From Comamonadaceae bacterium (GTDB taxonomy: Bacteria; Pseudomonadota; Gammaproteobacteria; Burkholderiales; Burkholderiaceae_C), in NCBI GenBank assembly GCA_947460065.1, contig CANHGF010000048.1, positions 1 to 11,325 of the forward strand: DNA of 11,325 bases, written 5' to 3'. The notes under the pieces were generated by a model. It worked only from the letters and a program-made list of their open reading frames with translations, had not been told where the DNA came from and searched no databases. The translations under genes were made by a program, and so were the position numbers. This document shows, piece after piece, positions 1 to 7,271 of this stretch; position 1 is the stretch's first letter; each line of letters begins with the position of its first letter.

Positions 1-314
1 CGGATCACCGGCGGGGCCAGGTGGGTGGTGCCGTCGGGCTGCAGGACCGACAGAGGAATGTCGGTCACCACACCGCCGAGCTGCTCGAGGAAGTCGATGT
101 GGAAATAGGTGCGGCGGAACTCTCCGTCGGTAATCGCCTTCAGGCCCACGTCCTGCTGGAACTTGACGATCTCGGCAATCGCCTTGTCTTCGACCGCGCG
201 CAGCTGCTCGGCCGTGATCTGGCCCTTGGCCTTTTGTTCGCGCGCCTCCAGCAGGTAAGCGGGGCGCAAAAAGCTGCCGACATGGTCGTAACGGGCGGGG
301 AGTTGGGCGGTCAT
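1..314 (-). CDS. MetE-like (cobalamin-independent methionine synthase II family) methyltransferase, partial
   Basis: This is the N-terminal 104 residues of a gene whose 3' end lies beyond the left window edge. The protein begins MTAQLPARYDHVGSFLRP and contains ITDGEFRR near residue 62, the hallmarks of the UROD/MetE-like barrel family (YxjG/YxjH-type, annotated as 5-methyltetrahydropteroyltriglutamate-homocysteine methyltransferase). Known members transfer methyl groups from folate or other donors to a thiol; the zinc-binding residues lie in the C-terminal part that is not visible. The ATG at 314 has a GGAG ribosome site 8 bases upstream on the minus strand. It follows vanA on the same strand after about 69 bases, so the two are probably co-transcribed. 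I infer a link to C1 metabolism from O-demethylation, but the true substrate is unknown. This is not full-length MetE, because the protein starts directly with the catalytic-domain type of N-terminus. Confidence 0.8.
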   Translation of the reverse strand, partial: MTAQLPARYDHVGSFLRPAYLLEAREQKAKGQITAEQLRAVEDKAIAEIVKFQQDVGLKAITDGEFRRTYFHIDFLEQLGGVVTDIPLSVLQPDGTTHLAPPVI

Positions 315-383
315 GGAAGGGTCTCCGAATTTTGAAGTGGGGCGATGGTAGCGCAGCTCGGCAGCGATAGCTTGCGATCCGAC

Positions 384-1439
384 TTAGGCAGCCAGGGCCT
401 GGGACGGACCGCTGGGCTGCTCCTGGGCCAGCAGCCGGTCAATGATGCGGCGCGCCTGCACGCCACCGGCATCGATGTTAAGTTTGAGCAGCTTGCGGTT
501 GCGATAGAGCGTCAGGTTGCGTTGCTGGGCCTCCAGCACCGCAGTGTCCTCGGCGAAAACCTTGCCCTGCCCTTGACGGATCTGCTCGGTCAGGGCGCTG
601 TCGCCGACCCTGAAGTTGCGCGCCATGCCCCAGAAATACCAGATGGAGGTCTCGGTCTCGGGGGTGATGAAGTCGACCACGATGCTTGCGGCCTTGTGCT
701 CAGGAGCGGCCTGATGGCCACCACGGCCGGCCAGGGCCACGCCCACTTCAATCATCACATGGCTCGGTGGGCTGAAGTGACAGATTTGCCAGCGGTCGAC
801 CGGCTGGTCGGCCGGCAGGCCGTTGGCAAGCAGGTTGTCGGCCCAGAAGGGCGGGGCGATCACATTGTTCATAAAGCGGCTGGTGATCACCTCGTCACCC
901 ACGCTGCGGGTGCTCACCGGCGCCTCGTCAATCTCCTTTTGTCCGATGCTGCTGGCATGGACATAGGTTTCATGGGTCAGGTCCATGAGGTTGTCGATCA
1001 TCAGGCGGTAGTCGCAAGCCACATGGTAGAGCCCACCGCCGTAAGTCCAATCGGGGCTGTCTGCCCACTCCAGCTTGGGCAGCAGGGCCGGCTCGGCCAG
1101 CTCGGCCTGGCCCGGCCAGACCCAGATGAAGCCATAGCGTTCGACCACCGGGTAGGCCCGGATGGCCGGGAAAGCGCCCACCCGCTGGCCGGGCATGGAT
1201 TCGGTGCGCCCGTCGCAGCCCATGACCAGACCGTGATAGCCACAGACCAACTTGCCCTCACAGACCCGGCCCAGAGACAGCGCAGCGCCACGGTGAGGGC
1301 AAAAATCCTCCAGGGCCGCAACCTGACCATCGCCCGCCCGATAAAACACCATAGATTCGCCGCAGACCATGCGGCCCAGGGGCTTGCCATCGATTTCGTC
1401 CGGGGTACAGGCAACGTACCAAGCGTTTTTGGGATACAT
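384..1439 (-). CDS. vanA: Vanillate O-demethylase oxygenase subunit (Rieske non-heme iron oxygenase)
   Basis: A 351-residue protein of the usual VanA length. VanA demethylates vanillate to protocatechuate, releasing formaldehyde, with electrons from the reductase VanB. The Rieske [2Fe-2S] motif is visible as CPHRG (C47, H49) and CGYHG (C66, H69). The mononuclear iron site is NLMDLTHETYVH (H156, H161), and D298 in FAEDTAVLEAQQ is the likely third ligand. Long stretches such as RLMIDNLMDLTHETYVHASS and SIVVDFITPETETSIWYFWG match my memory of Pseudomonas VanA. I chose the ATG at 1439: it gives the canonical MYPKNAWYVAC start and has GGAG 6 bases upstream. A TTG codon four codons earlier overlaps that ribosome site. 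No vanB is in the window. A related methoxyaromatic substrate cannot be excluded. Confidence 0.92.
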   Translation of the reverse strand: MYPKNAWYVACTPDEIDGKPLGRMVCGESMVFYRAGDGQVAALEDFCPHRGAALSLGRVCEGKLVCGYHGLVMGCDGRTESMPGQRVGAFPAIRAYPVVERYGFIWVWPGQAELAEPALLPKLEWADSPDWTYGGGLYHVACDYRLMIDNLMDLTHETYVHASSIGQKEIDEAPVSTRSVGDEVITSRFMNNVIAPPFWADNLLANGLPADQPVDRWQICHFSPPSHVMIEVGVALAGRGGHQAAPEHKAASIVVDFITPETETSIWYFWGMARNFRVGDSALTEQIRQGQGKVFAEDTAVLEAQQRNLTLYRNRKLLKLNIDAGGVQARRIIDRLLAQEQPSGPSQALAA

Positions 1440-1471
1440 GCAGGGCTCCAAAGCAAGGAAGGGACGACCAA

Positions 1472-1500
1472 ACTATAGCGTCATGGATACTCAATGTATA
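1472..1500 (-). promoter_or_regulatory. vanA promoter (sigma70-like)
   Basis: On the minus strand the hexamers are TATACA (-35, at 1495-1500) and TATAGT (-10, at 1472-1477), separated by 17 bases. The predicted transcript start near 1465 gives a leader of about 26 bases that contains the GGAG ribosome site. The -35 box lies inside the palindrome TGTATACA (1495-1502), so a repressor bound there would block RNA polymerase. This is a reading of the sequence only; no start site was mapped. Confidence 0.6.
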
Positions 1501-1503
1501 CAG
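1484..1503. promoter_or_regulatory. Putative VanR operator region at the vanA promoter
   Basis: Two related boxes 11 bases apart, one helical turn: TGGATACTC (from 1484) and the perfect 8-base palindrome TGTATACA (1495-1502), read as ACTGTATACATT on the minus strand. GntR/FCD regulators commonly bind short GT...AC dyads, and the Caulobacter VanR site, as I recall it (ATTGGATCCAAT), is similar. Overlap with the vanA promoter supports repression relieved by vanillate. Assignment to the adjacent regulator is inferred. Confidence 0.5.
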
Positions 1504-1571
1504 TAAAGGTTGTTTGCTCTATTAAATCCCTTGGTTTTTCATTGAAGTAGGGGGTTAGGCCATTTACATCT

Positions 1572-1587
1572 GATACATTGGATACAT
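1572..1587. promoter_or_regulatory. Putative VanR autoregulatory boxes over the regulator start
   Basis: GATACAT occurs twice, at 1572-1578 and 1581-1587, in the string TGATACATTGGATACATG. The second copy, in the context ATTGGATACATG, resembles the box at the vanA promoter and includes the regulator's ATG at 1586. Binding here would give autoregulation. No convincing -10/-35 pair for the regulator was found; TTGAAG (1542-1547) followed 17 bases later by TACATC is the best weak candidate. Confidence 0.4.
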
Positions 1588-2362
1588 GGAGAATTCAGCA
1601 GCCCGGCCCATGAAGGTATTGACCGAGCCCGAGCCTTCCGGCTCGCAGGCGGTCAAGGCACTGCTGGCACTGCGCGAAATGGTGCTGGCTGGCGAGCTGC
1701 CGGCAGGCAGCCGCATCGGCGAAGTGGCGGTGGCCGAGCGTCTGGGTGTCTCGCGCACGCCGATACGCGCCGCCCTGATGCGACTGGAGCAGGAAGGCCT
1801 GCTCGACCTTCTGCCCGGGGGTGGATACACCGTGCGCACGTTTTCCGAACGCGACATCAGCGATGCCATCGAACTGCGCGGCACGCTCGAAGGCCTGCTG
1901 GCCAGGCTGGCGGCCGAGCGCGGGGCACCCCAGGTGCTGCTGGGCGAGTCCAGGCTGTGCCTGGACCAGATCGACCAGGTGCTGGCAGCGCCGGCCCTGG
2001 ATGACGAGTCTTTCTCGCGCTATGTCGGGCTCAACGAGCGCTTTCACAGCCTGCTGTGCGAGATGGCGGCCAGCCCGGTCATCGCCAAGGAGCTAGAACG
2101 GGTGGTGCGTCTGCCCTTTGCCTCACCTTCGGGCTTCGTGGTGGCGCAGGCCAATTCCGGCCGCGCCCGTGACATGCTGATCGTGGCCCAGGACCAGCAC
2201 CGGCAGGTCCTCGAAGCCATAGAACAAGGCGAGGGAACCCGGGCCCAGGCCATCATGTGCGAACATTCGCGCCTGGCGCAGCGCAATTTGCGCGCCGTCG
2301 GCCAAAGCCGAGACCTGGACAGCCTGCCCGGGGTCAGACTGATACGCCGGCGCGGCAGCTGA
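1586..2362 (+). CDS. vanR: GntR-family (FCD/FadR-type) transcriptional regulator, probable VanR
   Basis: A 258-residue DNA-binding regulator. The winged helix-turn-helix spans about residues 20-85, with the typical GntR core RLGVSRTPIRAALMRLEQEG (52-71) and a glycine-rich wing (PGGGYTV). The FCD ligand-binding domain follows, starting around ELRGTLEG (96-103). H154 (ERFH), H205 (DQHR) and H227 (EHSR) are the likely metal-ligand histidines of this fold. It diverges from vanA, the usual position of VanR, which represses vanA until vanillate is present. The ATG at 1586 has no clear ribosome site and overlaps an operator-like box. An in-frame ATG at 1610 would remove only eight non-conserved residues and also lacks a good site. 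The family call is firm; the vanillate role rests on context. Confidence 0.85.
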   Translation: MENSAARPMKVLTEPEPSGSQAVKALLALREMVLAGELPAGSRIGEVAVAERLGVSRTPIRAALMRLEQEGLLDLLPGGGYTVRTFSERDISDAIELRGTLEGLLARLAAERGAPQVLLGESRLCLDQIDQVLAAPALDDESFSRYVGLNERFHSLLCEMAASPVIAKELERVVRLPFASPSGFVVAQANSGRARDMLIVAQDQHRQVLEAIEQGEGTRAQAIMCEHSRLAQRNLRAVGQSRDLDSLPGVRLIRRRGS

Positions 2363-2394
2363 AGATGCCGCCCGGCCCCATCAATAGAGCCCTT

Positions 2395-2426
2395 TTGACC
2401 GCTCCCCCTTGAAAATCGGATACAAA
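2395..2426 (+). promoter_or_regulatory. Likely promoter of the ABC transporter operon with an operator-like box
   Basis: TTGACC (2395-2400) is a good -35 match and lies 18 bases before GATACA (2419-2424), a weak -10. The -10 is embedded in ATCGGATACAAA (2415-2426), which resembles ATTGGATACATG at the regulator start. If the regulator binds here, it would occlude the promoter and couple transport to the vanA module. The remaining bases up to the ribosome site at 2497 show no other structure. Confidence 0.4.
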
Positions 2427-2509
2427 CCCCAGTCCTAACCCGGCCCCTGAGCCAAGCCCGATCACGCAAAGTGCAGCGGGACCGATCCCCCATCTAAAGG
2501 AAGCCCACC

Positions 2510-3679
2510 ATGAAACGCCGTCAATTCAGCGCAGCCGCCGTGGCCGCCGCAGCCGCCATCGCCGCGCCCGCAGCGCTCGCCCAGGACAATGTATTCAAGA
2601 TCGGTCTGATCCTGCCCATGACCGGGCAGCAGGCCACCACCGGCCGCCAGATCGAAGCAGCAGCGCGCCTGTACATGGCGCAGCACGGCGACACCGTGGC
2701 CGGCAAGAAGGTCCAGTTGATCGTCAAGGACGACACCTCGCTGCCTGATGTGACCCGCCGCATCGCCCAGGAGCTGGTGGTCAACGACAAGGTGCATGTG
2801 CTGGCCGGCTTCGGCATCACGCCCTCGGCGCTGGCGGTGGCGCCCATTGCCACCCAGTCCAAGACACCCATGGTGGTGATGGCTGCCGCTACCTCCAGCA
2901 TCACCCTGGCTTCGCCTTATGTGGTGCGCACCAGCTTTACCCTGCCGCAGGCTTCGGTGGCCCTGGCCGACTGGGCGCCGAAAAACGGCATCAAAACTGT
3001 GGTCACCCTGGTGTCGGACTACGGACCGGGCCTGGATGCAGAAAAATTCTTCAAGGACAGGCTGCTGTTCAATGGCGGTCAGGTGCCCGAGACGCTGCGG
3101 GTTCCGATGCGCAGCCCCGACTTCGCGCCCTTCTTGCAAAAAGTGCGCGACATCAAACCCGATGCACTCTTCGTGTTCGTGCCCTCGGGCGCGGGCGCAG
3201 CGGTGATGAAGCAGTTCCTCGAGCGCGGCATGGACAAGGCGGGCATCAAGCTGATCGGTACCGGCGATGTGACCGACGACGACCAGCTCAATGACATGGG
3301 CGACGGCGCCCTGGGCGTGGTCACCTCCCACCACTATTCGGCCTTCCACCCCTCTGCTGCGAACAAGAAATTCGTGGCCGAGTTCTCCAAGGCCAACAAG
3401 GGCTTGCGTCCCAATTTCATGGCCGCCGGCGGCTATGACGGCATGCGGGTGATCTACGAAGCGGCCAAGGCCGCCAAGGGCCAGGGCGGCGACGCGCTGC
3501 TGGCGGGCATGAAGGGCCAGATTTTTGAAAGCCCGCGCGGGCCCATGTTCATCGACGCGCAAACCCGCGATGTGGTGCACAACATCTACCTGCGCAAGGT
3601 CGAGAAGAAGGACGGCCAGCTCTGGAACGTCGAATTCGACGTGATCAAGGACGTGAAGGATCCGGGCAAGGCACGCTAA
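2510..3679 (+). CDS. ABC transporter periplasmic substrate-binding protein, LIV/HAAT type
   Basis: A 389-residue periplasmic solute receptor of type 1 binding-protein fold that delivers its ligand to the LivHM permease. Residues 1-24 are a clear signal peptide: basic MKRRQ, an alanine-rich core and an ALA cleavage site before Q25. The mature protein opens with FKIGLILPMTG (29-39), as is typical of LivJ/LivK relatives. There is no lipobox cysteine, so it should be soluble in the periplasm. RRQF is a weak Tat-like pattern, but ordinary Sec export seems likelier. AAGGAAG lies 6 bases before the ATG. It leads a five-gene operon. Binding proteins of this family carry amino acids but also many aromatic acids in this bacterial group. 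The location next to vanA/vanR makes vanillate or another methoxyaromatic a reasonable inferred ligand. Confidence 0.88.
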   Translation: MKRRQFSAAAVAAAAAIAAPAALAQDNVFKIGLILPMTGQQATTGRQIEAAARLYMAQHGDTVAGKKVQLIVKDDTSLPDVTRRIAQELVVNDKVHVLAGFGITPSALAVAPIATQSKTPMVVMAAATSSITLASPYVVRTSFTLPQASVALADWAPKNGIKTVVTLVSDYGPGLDAEKFFKDRLLFNGGQVPETLRVPMRSPDFAPFLQKVRDIKPDALFVFVPSGAGAAVMKQFLERGMDKAGIKLIGTGDVTDDDQLNDMGDGALGVVTSHHYSAFHPSAANKKFVAEFSKANKGLRPNFMAAGGYDGMRVIYEAAKAAKGQGGDALLAGMKGQIFESPRGPMFIDAQTRDVVHNIYLRKVEKKDGQLWNVEFDVIKDVKDPGKAR

Positions 3680-3687
3680 TGGTGCGG

Positions 3688-3710
3688 GGCCGGACCCCAT
3701 CGGTTCGGCC
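3688..3710 (+). other. Intercistronic hairpin between the binding-protein and permease genes
   Basis: GGCCGGA (3688-3694) can pair with TTCGGCC (3704-3710): seven base pairs including one G-U, with a 9-base loop. It sits in the 56-base gap after the binding-protein gene and has no T tract, so it is not a simple terminator. Such hairpins often protect the upstream mRNA and keep binding-protein levels above permease levels. That role is inferred. Confidence 0.35.
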
Positions 3711-3735
3711 TTGAAGCCCTGCACGAACGTTTCTC

Positions 3736-4608
3736 ATGCTGACCATCCTGTTTGACGGCATCGCCTACGGCATGCTGCTGTTCATCCTGGCCGTGGGCCT
3801 GTCGGTGACCATGGGCCTGATGAATTTCATCAATCTGGCCCACGGCGCCTTTGCCATGGTCGGCGGTTACATCACGGTGCTGCTGATGCAGCGCCTGGGG
3901 CTGCCTTTTTTGCTGTGTCTGCCCGCGGCCTTTCTAGGCGCGGCGCTGATTGGCGCGCTGCTCGAGCGCACGCTCTACCGGCCGCTGTACCACCGGCCGC
4001 ACCTGGATCAGGTGCTGTTTTCTATCGGGCTGGTGTTCATGGCCATTGCCAGCGTGGACTACTTCATTGGCTCGACGCAGCAGATCCTGCAGCTGCCGGA
4101 ATGGCTCAAGGGCCGCACCGAGCTGGGCAGCGGTGCCTGGCAGCTGGGCATGGGCCACTACCGGCTGTTCATCGTCGCAGTCTGTCTGGCGCTGACGGTG
4201 GTCTTGCAGTTCATCCTCTCACGCACCCGCTTTGGCAGCCGGCTGCGCGCTTCGGTCGACGACCAGCGGGTGGCCGCCGGCCTGGGCATCAACGTCAATC
4301 AGGTGTTTCTCTCGACCTTCGCGGTCGGCTCGGGGCTGGCCGGTCTGGGCGGCGCGCTGGGCGCCGAGGTGCTTGGCCTGGACCCGAACTTTCCGCTCAA
4401 GTTCATGGTGTATTTTCTGATCGTGGTGGCCGTCGGCGGCACCTCTTCCATCAGTGGGCCGCTGCTGGCGGCGCTGCTGCTGGGCATCGCCGATGTGGCG
4501 GGCAAATACTACATCCCCAAGCTGGGCGCCTTCATCGTCTACACACTGATGATCGTGATCCTGGTCTGGCGGCCGCAAGGCCTGTTCGTGCGGCAAGGGG
4601 GCAAATAA
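3736..4608 (+). CDS. livH: Branched-chain amino acid-type ABC transporter permease LivH
   Basis: A 290-residue integral inner-membrane protein of normal LivH length, almost entirely hydrophobic with about eight predicted membrane spans. The family motif MGLMNFINLAHGAF (26-39) is present, as is a conserved cytoplasmic stretch around TRFGSRLRASVDDQ that contacts the ATPases. It pairs with LivM to form the membrane channel. The chosen ATG gives the canonical start MLTILFDGIAYG; no strong ribosome site precedes it, which is unusual in this operon. The next gene starts one base after its stop, so translation is likely coupled. The transported substrate is set by the binding protein and is probably aromatic given the neighbours. 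Confidence 0.93.
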   Translation: MLTILFDGIAYGMLLFILAVGLSVTMGLMNFINLAHGAFAMVGGYITVLLMQRLGLPFLLCLPAAFLGAALIGALLERTLYRPLYHRPHLDQVLFSIGLVFMAIASVDYFIGSTQQILQLPEWLKGRTELGSGAWQLGMGHYRLFIVAVCLALTVVLQFILSRTRFGSRLRASVDDQRVAAGLGINVNQVFLSTFAVGSGLAGLGGALGAEVLGLDPNFPLKFMVYFLIVVAVGGTSSISGPLLAALLLGIADVAGKYYIPKLGAFIVYTLMIVILVWRPQGLFVRQGGK

Positions 4609-4609
4609 G

Positions 4610-5584
4610 ATGAAAGCGCAAGACGCTTTGCTCGGCGCCAGCCGCATGAAGGCCTGGGAAGTGGCGCTCTGGCTGGCCTTGCTGGCCTCGCCTTTGGCCC
4701 TGCCCACTCACGCGCTGATCATCAACGAGATCGCGATCGTGGCGCTGTTCGCGATTTCGCTGGACCTGATCCTGGGCTACAGCGGCATCGTCTCTCTAGG
4801 CCATGCCGCGTTCTTCGGCCTGGGCGGTTATGCGGCGGGCCTGCTGGCCAAGCACATCAGCCCCGATCCGCTGACCGGTCTGCTGCTGGCGGCAGTGGTG
4901 TCGGCCCTGGCCGGCGCGCTCATGTCACTGACCGTGCTACGCGGCAACGACCTGACCCGCCTGATGGTCACCCTGGGCTTTGCACTCATCCTGTATGAGC
5001 TGGCCAACAAGCTGGACTGGCTGACCGGCGGCGCCGACGGCCTGCAAGGCGTGACCATGGGGCCGCTGCTGGGCCGCTTCGAGTTCGACCTGTTCGGGCG
5101 AACGGCCGCGCTGTATTCGCTGACCGTGCTGCTGCTGGTGTTCCTGGTGCTGCGGCGGGTGGTGCATTCGCCCTACGGCGCCACGCTGATGGCCATCCGC
5201 GACAACCGGCTGCGCGCCATGTCCATCGGCATCCCGGTGGCCTCACGCCTGGCCTCGGTCTACACCCTGGCGGCAGGCATCGCCGGCATGGCTGGCGCGC
5301 TGCTGACGCAGACCACCGGCTTCGCATCGCTGGACCTGTTCGACATTCACCGCTCGGCCGATGTGATGCTGATGCTGGTGATCGGCGGTACCGGCTGGCT
5401 CTACGGCGGTATCTTCGGCGCGGCGGTGTTCAAGGTCATGCAGGATGTGCTCTCGAACATCACGCCGCAGTACTGGACCTTCTGGCTGGGCCTTTTCCTG
5501 GTGGTGCTCGTGCTGGTGGGCCGCGAGCGTCTGGTCAGGCCGCGCAGCTGGTTTGCCCGCAGTAAGACCGAGGGGGCGCGATGA
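4610..5584 (+). CDS. livM: Branched-chain amino acid-type ABC transporter permease LivM
   Basis: A 324-residue second permease subunit. The LivM signature GYSGIVSLGHAAFFGLGGY is at residues 56-74, and the coupling-helix region SPYGATLMAIRDNRLRAM lies in the middle of the protein. The rest is a series of hydrophobic spans ending in a basic tail. AAGGGGG lies 8 bases before the ATG at 4610, inside the end of livH. An internal ATG at residue 13 (4646) is a possible alternative that would remove a short polar leader. Its last four bases overlap livG as ATGA, so translation is coupled. It forms a heterodimeric channel with LivH. Confidence 0.93.
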   Translation: MKAQDALLGASRMKAWEVALWLALLASPLALPTHALIINEIAIVALFAISLDLILGYSGIVSLGHAAFFGLGGYAAGLLAKHISPDPLTGLLLAAVVSALAGALMSLTVLRGNDLTRLMVTLGFALILYELANKLDWLTGGADGLQGVTMGPLLGRFEFDLFGRTAALYSLTVLLLVFLVLRRVVHSPYGATLMAIRDNRLRAMSIGIPVASRLASVYTLAAGIAGMAGALLTQTTGFASLDLFDIHRSADVMLMLVIGGTGWLYGGIFGAAVFKVMQDVLSNITPQYWTFWLGLFLVVLVLVGRERLVRPRSWFARSKTEGAR

Positions 5585-6372
5585 GCGAGCGCGAGGCCCA
5601 AACCACCGTGCTGCACGCGCAGCAGCTGGTCAAACGCTTTGGCGGCATCACCGCCACCGACCATGTGACGCTGGAGCTCAAGAAGGGCGCGCGTCACGCG
5701 CTGATCGGGCCCAATGGAGCGGGCAAGACCACCTTGATCAATCTGCTGACCGGCGTGCTGCCTCCCACAGAGGGCCGCATCGTGCTCGACGGGCAGGACA
5801 TCACCGATCTGCCGCCACACCTGCGGGTGCAGCGCGGCATGGTGCGCACTTTTCAGATCAACCAGCTGTTTGACAGCCTGAGCCCGCTGCAGACCCTGGC
5901 GCTGACCGTCTCGCGCCAGCAGGGGCTGGGCGCGCGCTGGTGGCAAAAGCTTGGCCGAAGCGCACAGGTCATGGCACGTTGCGAGCAGCTGCTCGAGCGC
6001 TTTCACCTGAGCGAGGTGATGAACCAGCCCACCCGGGTCTTGCCCTATGGCAAGCGGCGCCTGCTGGAGATCGCGATTGCCCTGTCCTGCGAGCCACGGG
6101 TCTTGCTGCTCGATGAGCCGGTGGCGGGCGTTGCCGCAGGTGAGCGAGAAGAGCTTTTGCAAACAGTGGCCGCACTGCCGGCTGATGTGTCGGTGCTGCT
6201 GATCGAGCACGATATGGACCTGGTTTTCAGCTTCGCCAAGTACATGACGGTACTGGTCAACGGCGCGGTCCTGACCGAAGGCGAGCCCGAGGCGATTGCC
6301 AACGACGAGCGGGTCAAGGCGGTTTATCTGGGCCACGGCACCGATGCTGCGCGGGAGGATGGTCATGGCTGA
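5581..6372 (+). CDS. livG: ABC transporter ATP-binding protein LivG
   Basis: A 263-residue cytoplasmic ATPase that powers the LivHM channel together with LivF. Walker A is GPNGAGKT (43-50), the Q-loop is RTFQINQLF (Q92), the signature region is [12 protein letters not shown] (154-165), Walker B is LLLDEP (175-180) and the H-loop histidine is H210 in LIEHDMD. The signature is the LivG-type degenerate form (YG instead of SGG), normal for this subfamily. The start overlaps the livM stop by four bases and the 3' end overlaps livF by eight, so the genes are tightly coupled. No anomaly is seen. Confidence 0.94.
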   Translation: MSEREAQTTVLHAQQLVKRFGGITATDHVTLELKKGARHALIGPNGAGKTTLINLLTGVLPPTEGRIVLDGQDITDLPPHLRVQRGMVRTFQINQLFDSLSPLQTLALTVSRQQGLGARWWQKLGRSAQVMARCEQLLERFHLSEVMNQPTRVLPYGKRRLLEIAIALSCEPRVLLLDEPVAGVAAGEREELLQTVAALPADVSVLLIEHDMDLVFSFAKYMTVLVNGAVLTEGEPEAIANDERVKAVYLGHGTDAAREDGHG

Positions 6373-7081
6373 GCTGCTGCGTATCGAGGATTTGCGCGCC
6401 GGCTACGGCGAGGCGGTGGTGCTGCAGGGCGTGAGTCTGGCACTGGAGCAGGGCCAGACGCTGGCCTTGCTGGGGCGCAATGGCACCGGCAAGACCACGC
6501 TGATCAACACCCTGGCTGGCGCCACCCGTCAGCATGGCGGGCGCATTTATCTGGGCGTGGGCAACCAGCAGGTCGACCTCTCTCGCCTGCCCTCTTTCGA
6601 ACGCGCTGCCGCCGGCATAGGCTGGGTACCGCAGGAGCGCAATATCTTCAAGTCGCTGACGGTGCATGAAAACCTGACCGCAGTGGCAAGACCTGGCCCC
6701 TGGAGCCCGCAGTCGGTGTATCAGATGTTCCCGCGCCTGGCCGAACGCAAAGGTAATTTGGGCACGCAACTGTCGGGCGGCGAGCAGCAAATGCTGGCCG
6801 TCGCGCGGGCGCTGGTGCTCAACCCGCGCCTGTTGCTGCTCGACGAGCCTCTGGAGGGCCTGGCGCCCATCATCGTCGAGGAGTTGCTGCGCGCGATCGC
6901 CCGCATCACCCGCGAAGAGGGCCTGAGCGCCATCATCGTGGAGCAGCATCCCCAAGCCATTTTGGCCATCTCGCACCAGACGGTGGTGCTCGATCGCGGC
7001 ACCGTGGTGCACCAGGGGACGGCGGCGCAGTTGCAGGCCCAGCCCGAACTGCTCGACAGCCTGCTGGGCGTGGCCCGCTGA
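6365..7081 (+). CDS. livF: ABC transporter ATP-binding protein LivF
   Basis: A 238-residue ATPase, the second motor subunit of the transporter. Walker A is GRNGTGKT (37-44), the Q-loop residue is Q90, the canonical signature is LSGGEQQ (136-142), Walker B is LLLLDEP (156-162) and the H-loop histidine is H195. The start at 6365 gives the usual opening [20 protein letters not shown] and has GGGAGG 6 bases upstream. The reading frame stays open further upstream, but that extension lies inside livG and does not look like LivF. An ATG two codons earlier (6359) abuts the ribosome site too closely. It is the last gene of the transporter operon; no T-rich terminator follows it. Confidence 0.94.
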   Translation: MAELLRIEDLRAGYGEAVVLQGVSLALEQGQTLALLGRNGTGKTTLINTLAGATRQHGGRIYLGVGNQQVDLSRLPSFERAAAGIGWVPQERNIFKSLTVHENLTAVARPGPWSPQSVYQMFPRLAERKGNLGTQLSGGEQQMLAVARALVLNPRLLLLDEPLEGLAPIIVEELLRAIARITREEGLSAIIVEQHPQAILAISHQTVVLDRGTVVHQGTAAQLQAQPELLDSLLGVAR

Positions 7082-7204
7082 ATCCGCGCAGGGGTGGCCG
7101 GTGAAGTCGCTGCGCAAGTGCCGCCGTGATCTTTGCGCCAAAGTAAAAACCGTCCGAGCTCAAGACACCATACTGGCGGGGCCTGGGCGATAGGCACCCC
7201 CACC

Positions 7205-7233
7205 TACAATCTGTAAACAGTCGCAACAGCGAC
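7205..7233 (+). promoter_or_regulatory. Possible maeB promoter -10 and small leader dyads
   Basis: TACAAT (7205-7210) is a good -10 hexamer, but no good -35 precedes it at 16-18 bases. Immediately downstream, CTGTAAACAG (7211-7220) is a dyad, and GTCGC/GCGAC (7220-7233) can form a 5-bp hairpin with an AACA loop near the start of the presumed leader. A short dyad CTTTGCGCCAAAG lies earlier at 7131-7143. Together they suggest that maeB is transcribed separately from the liv operon. The function of the dyads is unknown. Confidence 0.3.
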
Positions 7234-7271
7234 AAGCCCGCGCCCCCAGAAGACTCAAAGCAGGAGTAGAC

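Noticed and set aside
345..1478. A 377-codon open frame on the plus strand opposite vanA.
   Set aside because: It is antisense to a clear vanA with intact Rieske motifs; its product resembles no family and is explained by GC-rich codon bias.
2510..2590. Tat signal in the substrate-binding protein (RRQF).
   Set aside because: The motif is incomplete and no cofactor would require folded export; an ordinary Sec signal peptide explains it.
2462..3724. A 420-codon minus-strand open frame opposite the substrate-binding protein gene.
   Set aside because: It spans a complete binding protein with signal peptide and ribosome site; the translation is histidine- and glycine-rich shadow sequence with no recognisable domain.
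6296..6364. A longer livF with an upstream start.
   Set aside because: The extra 23 residues lie inside livG and do not resemble LivF; the ATG at 6365 has GGGAGG at proper spacing.
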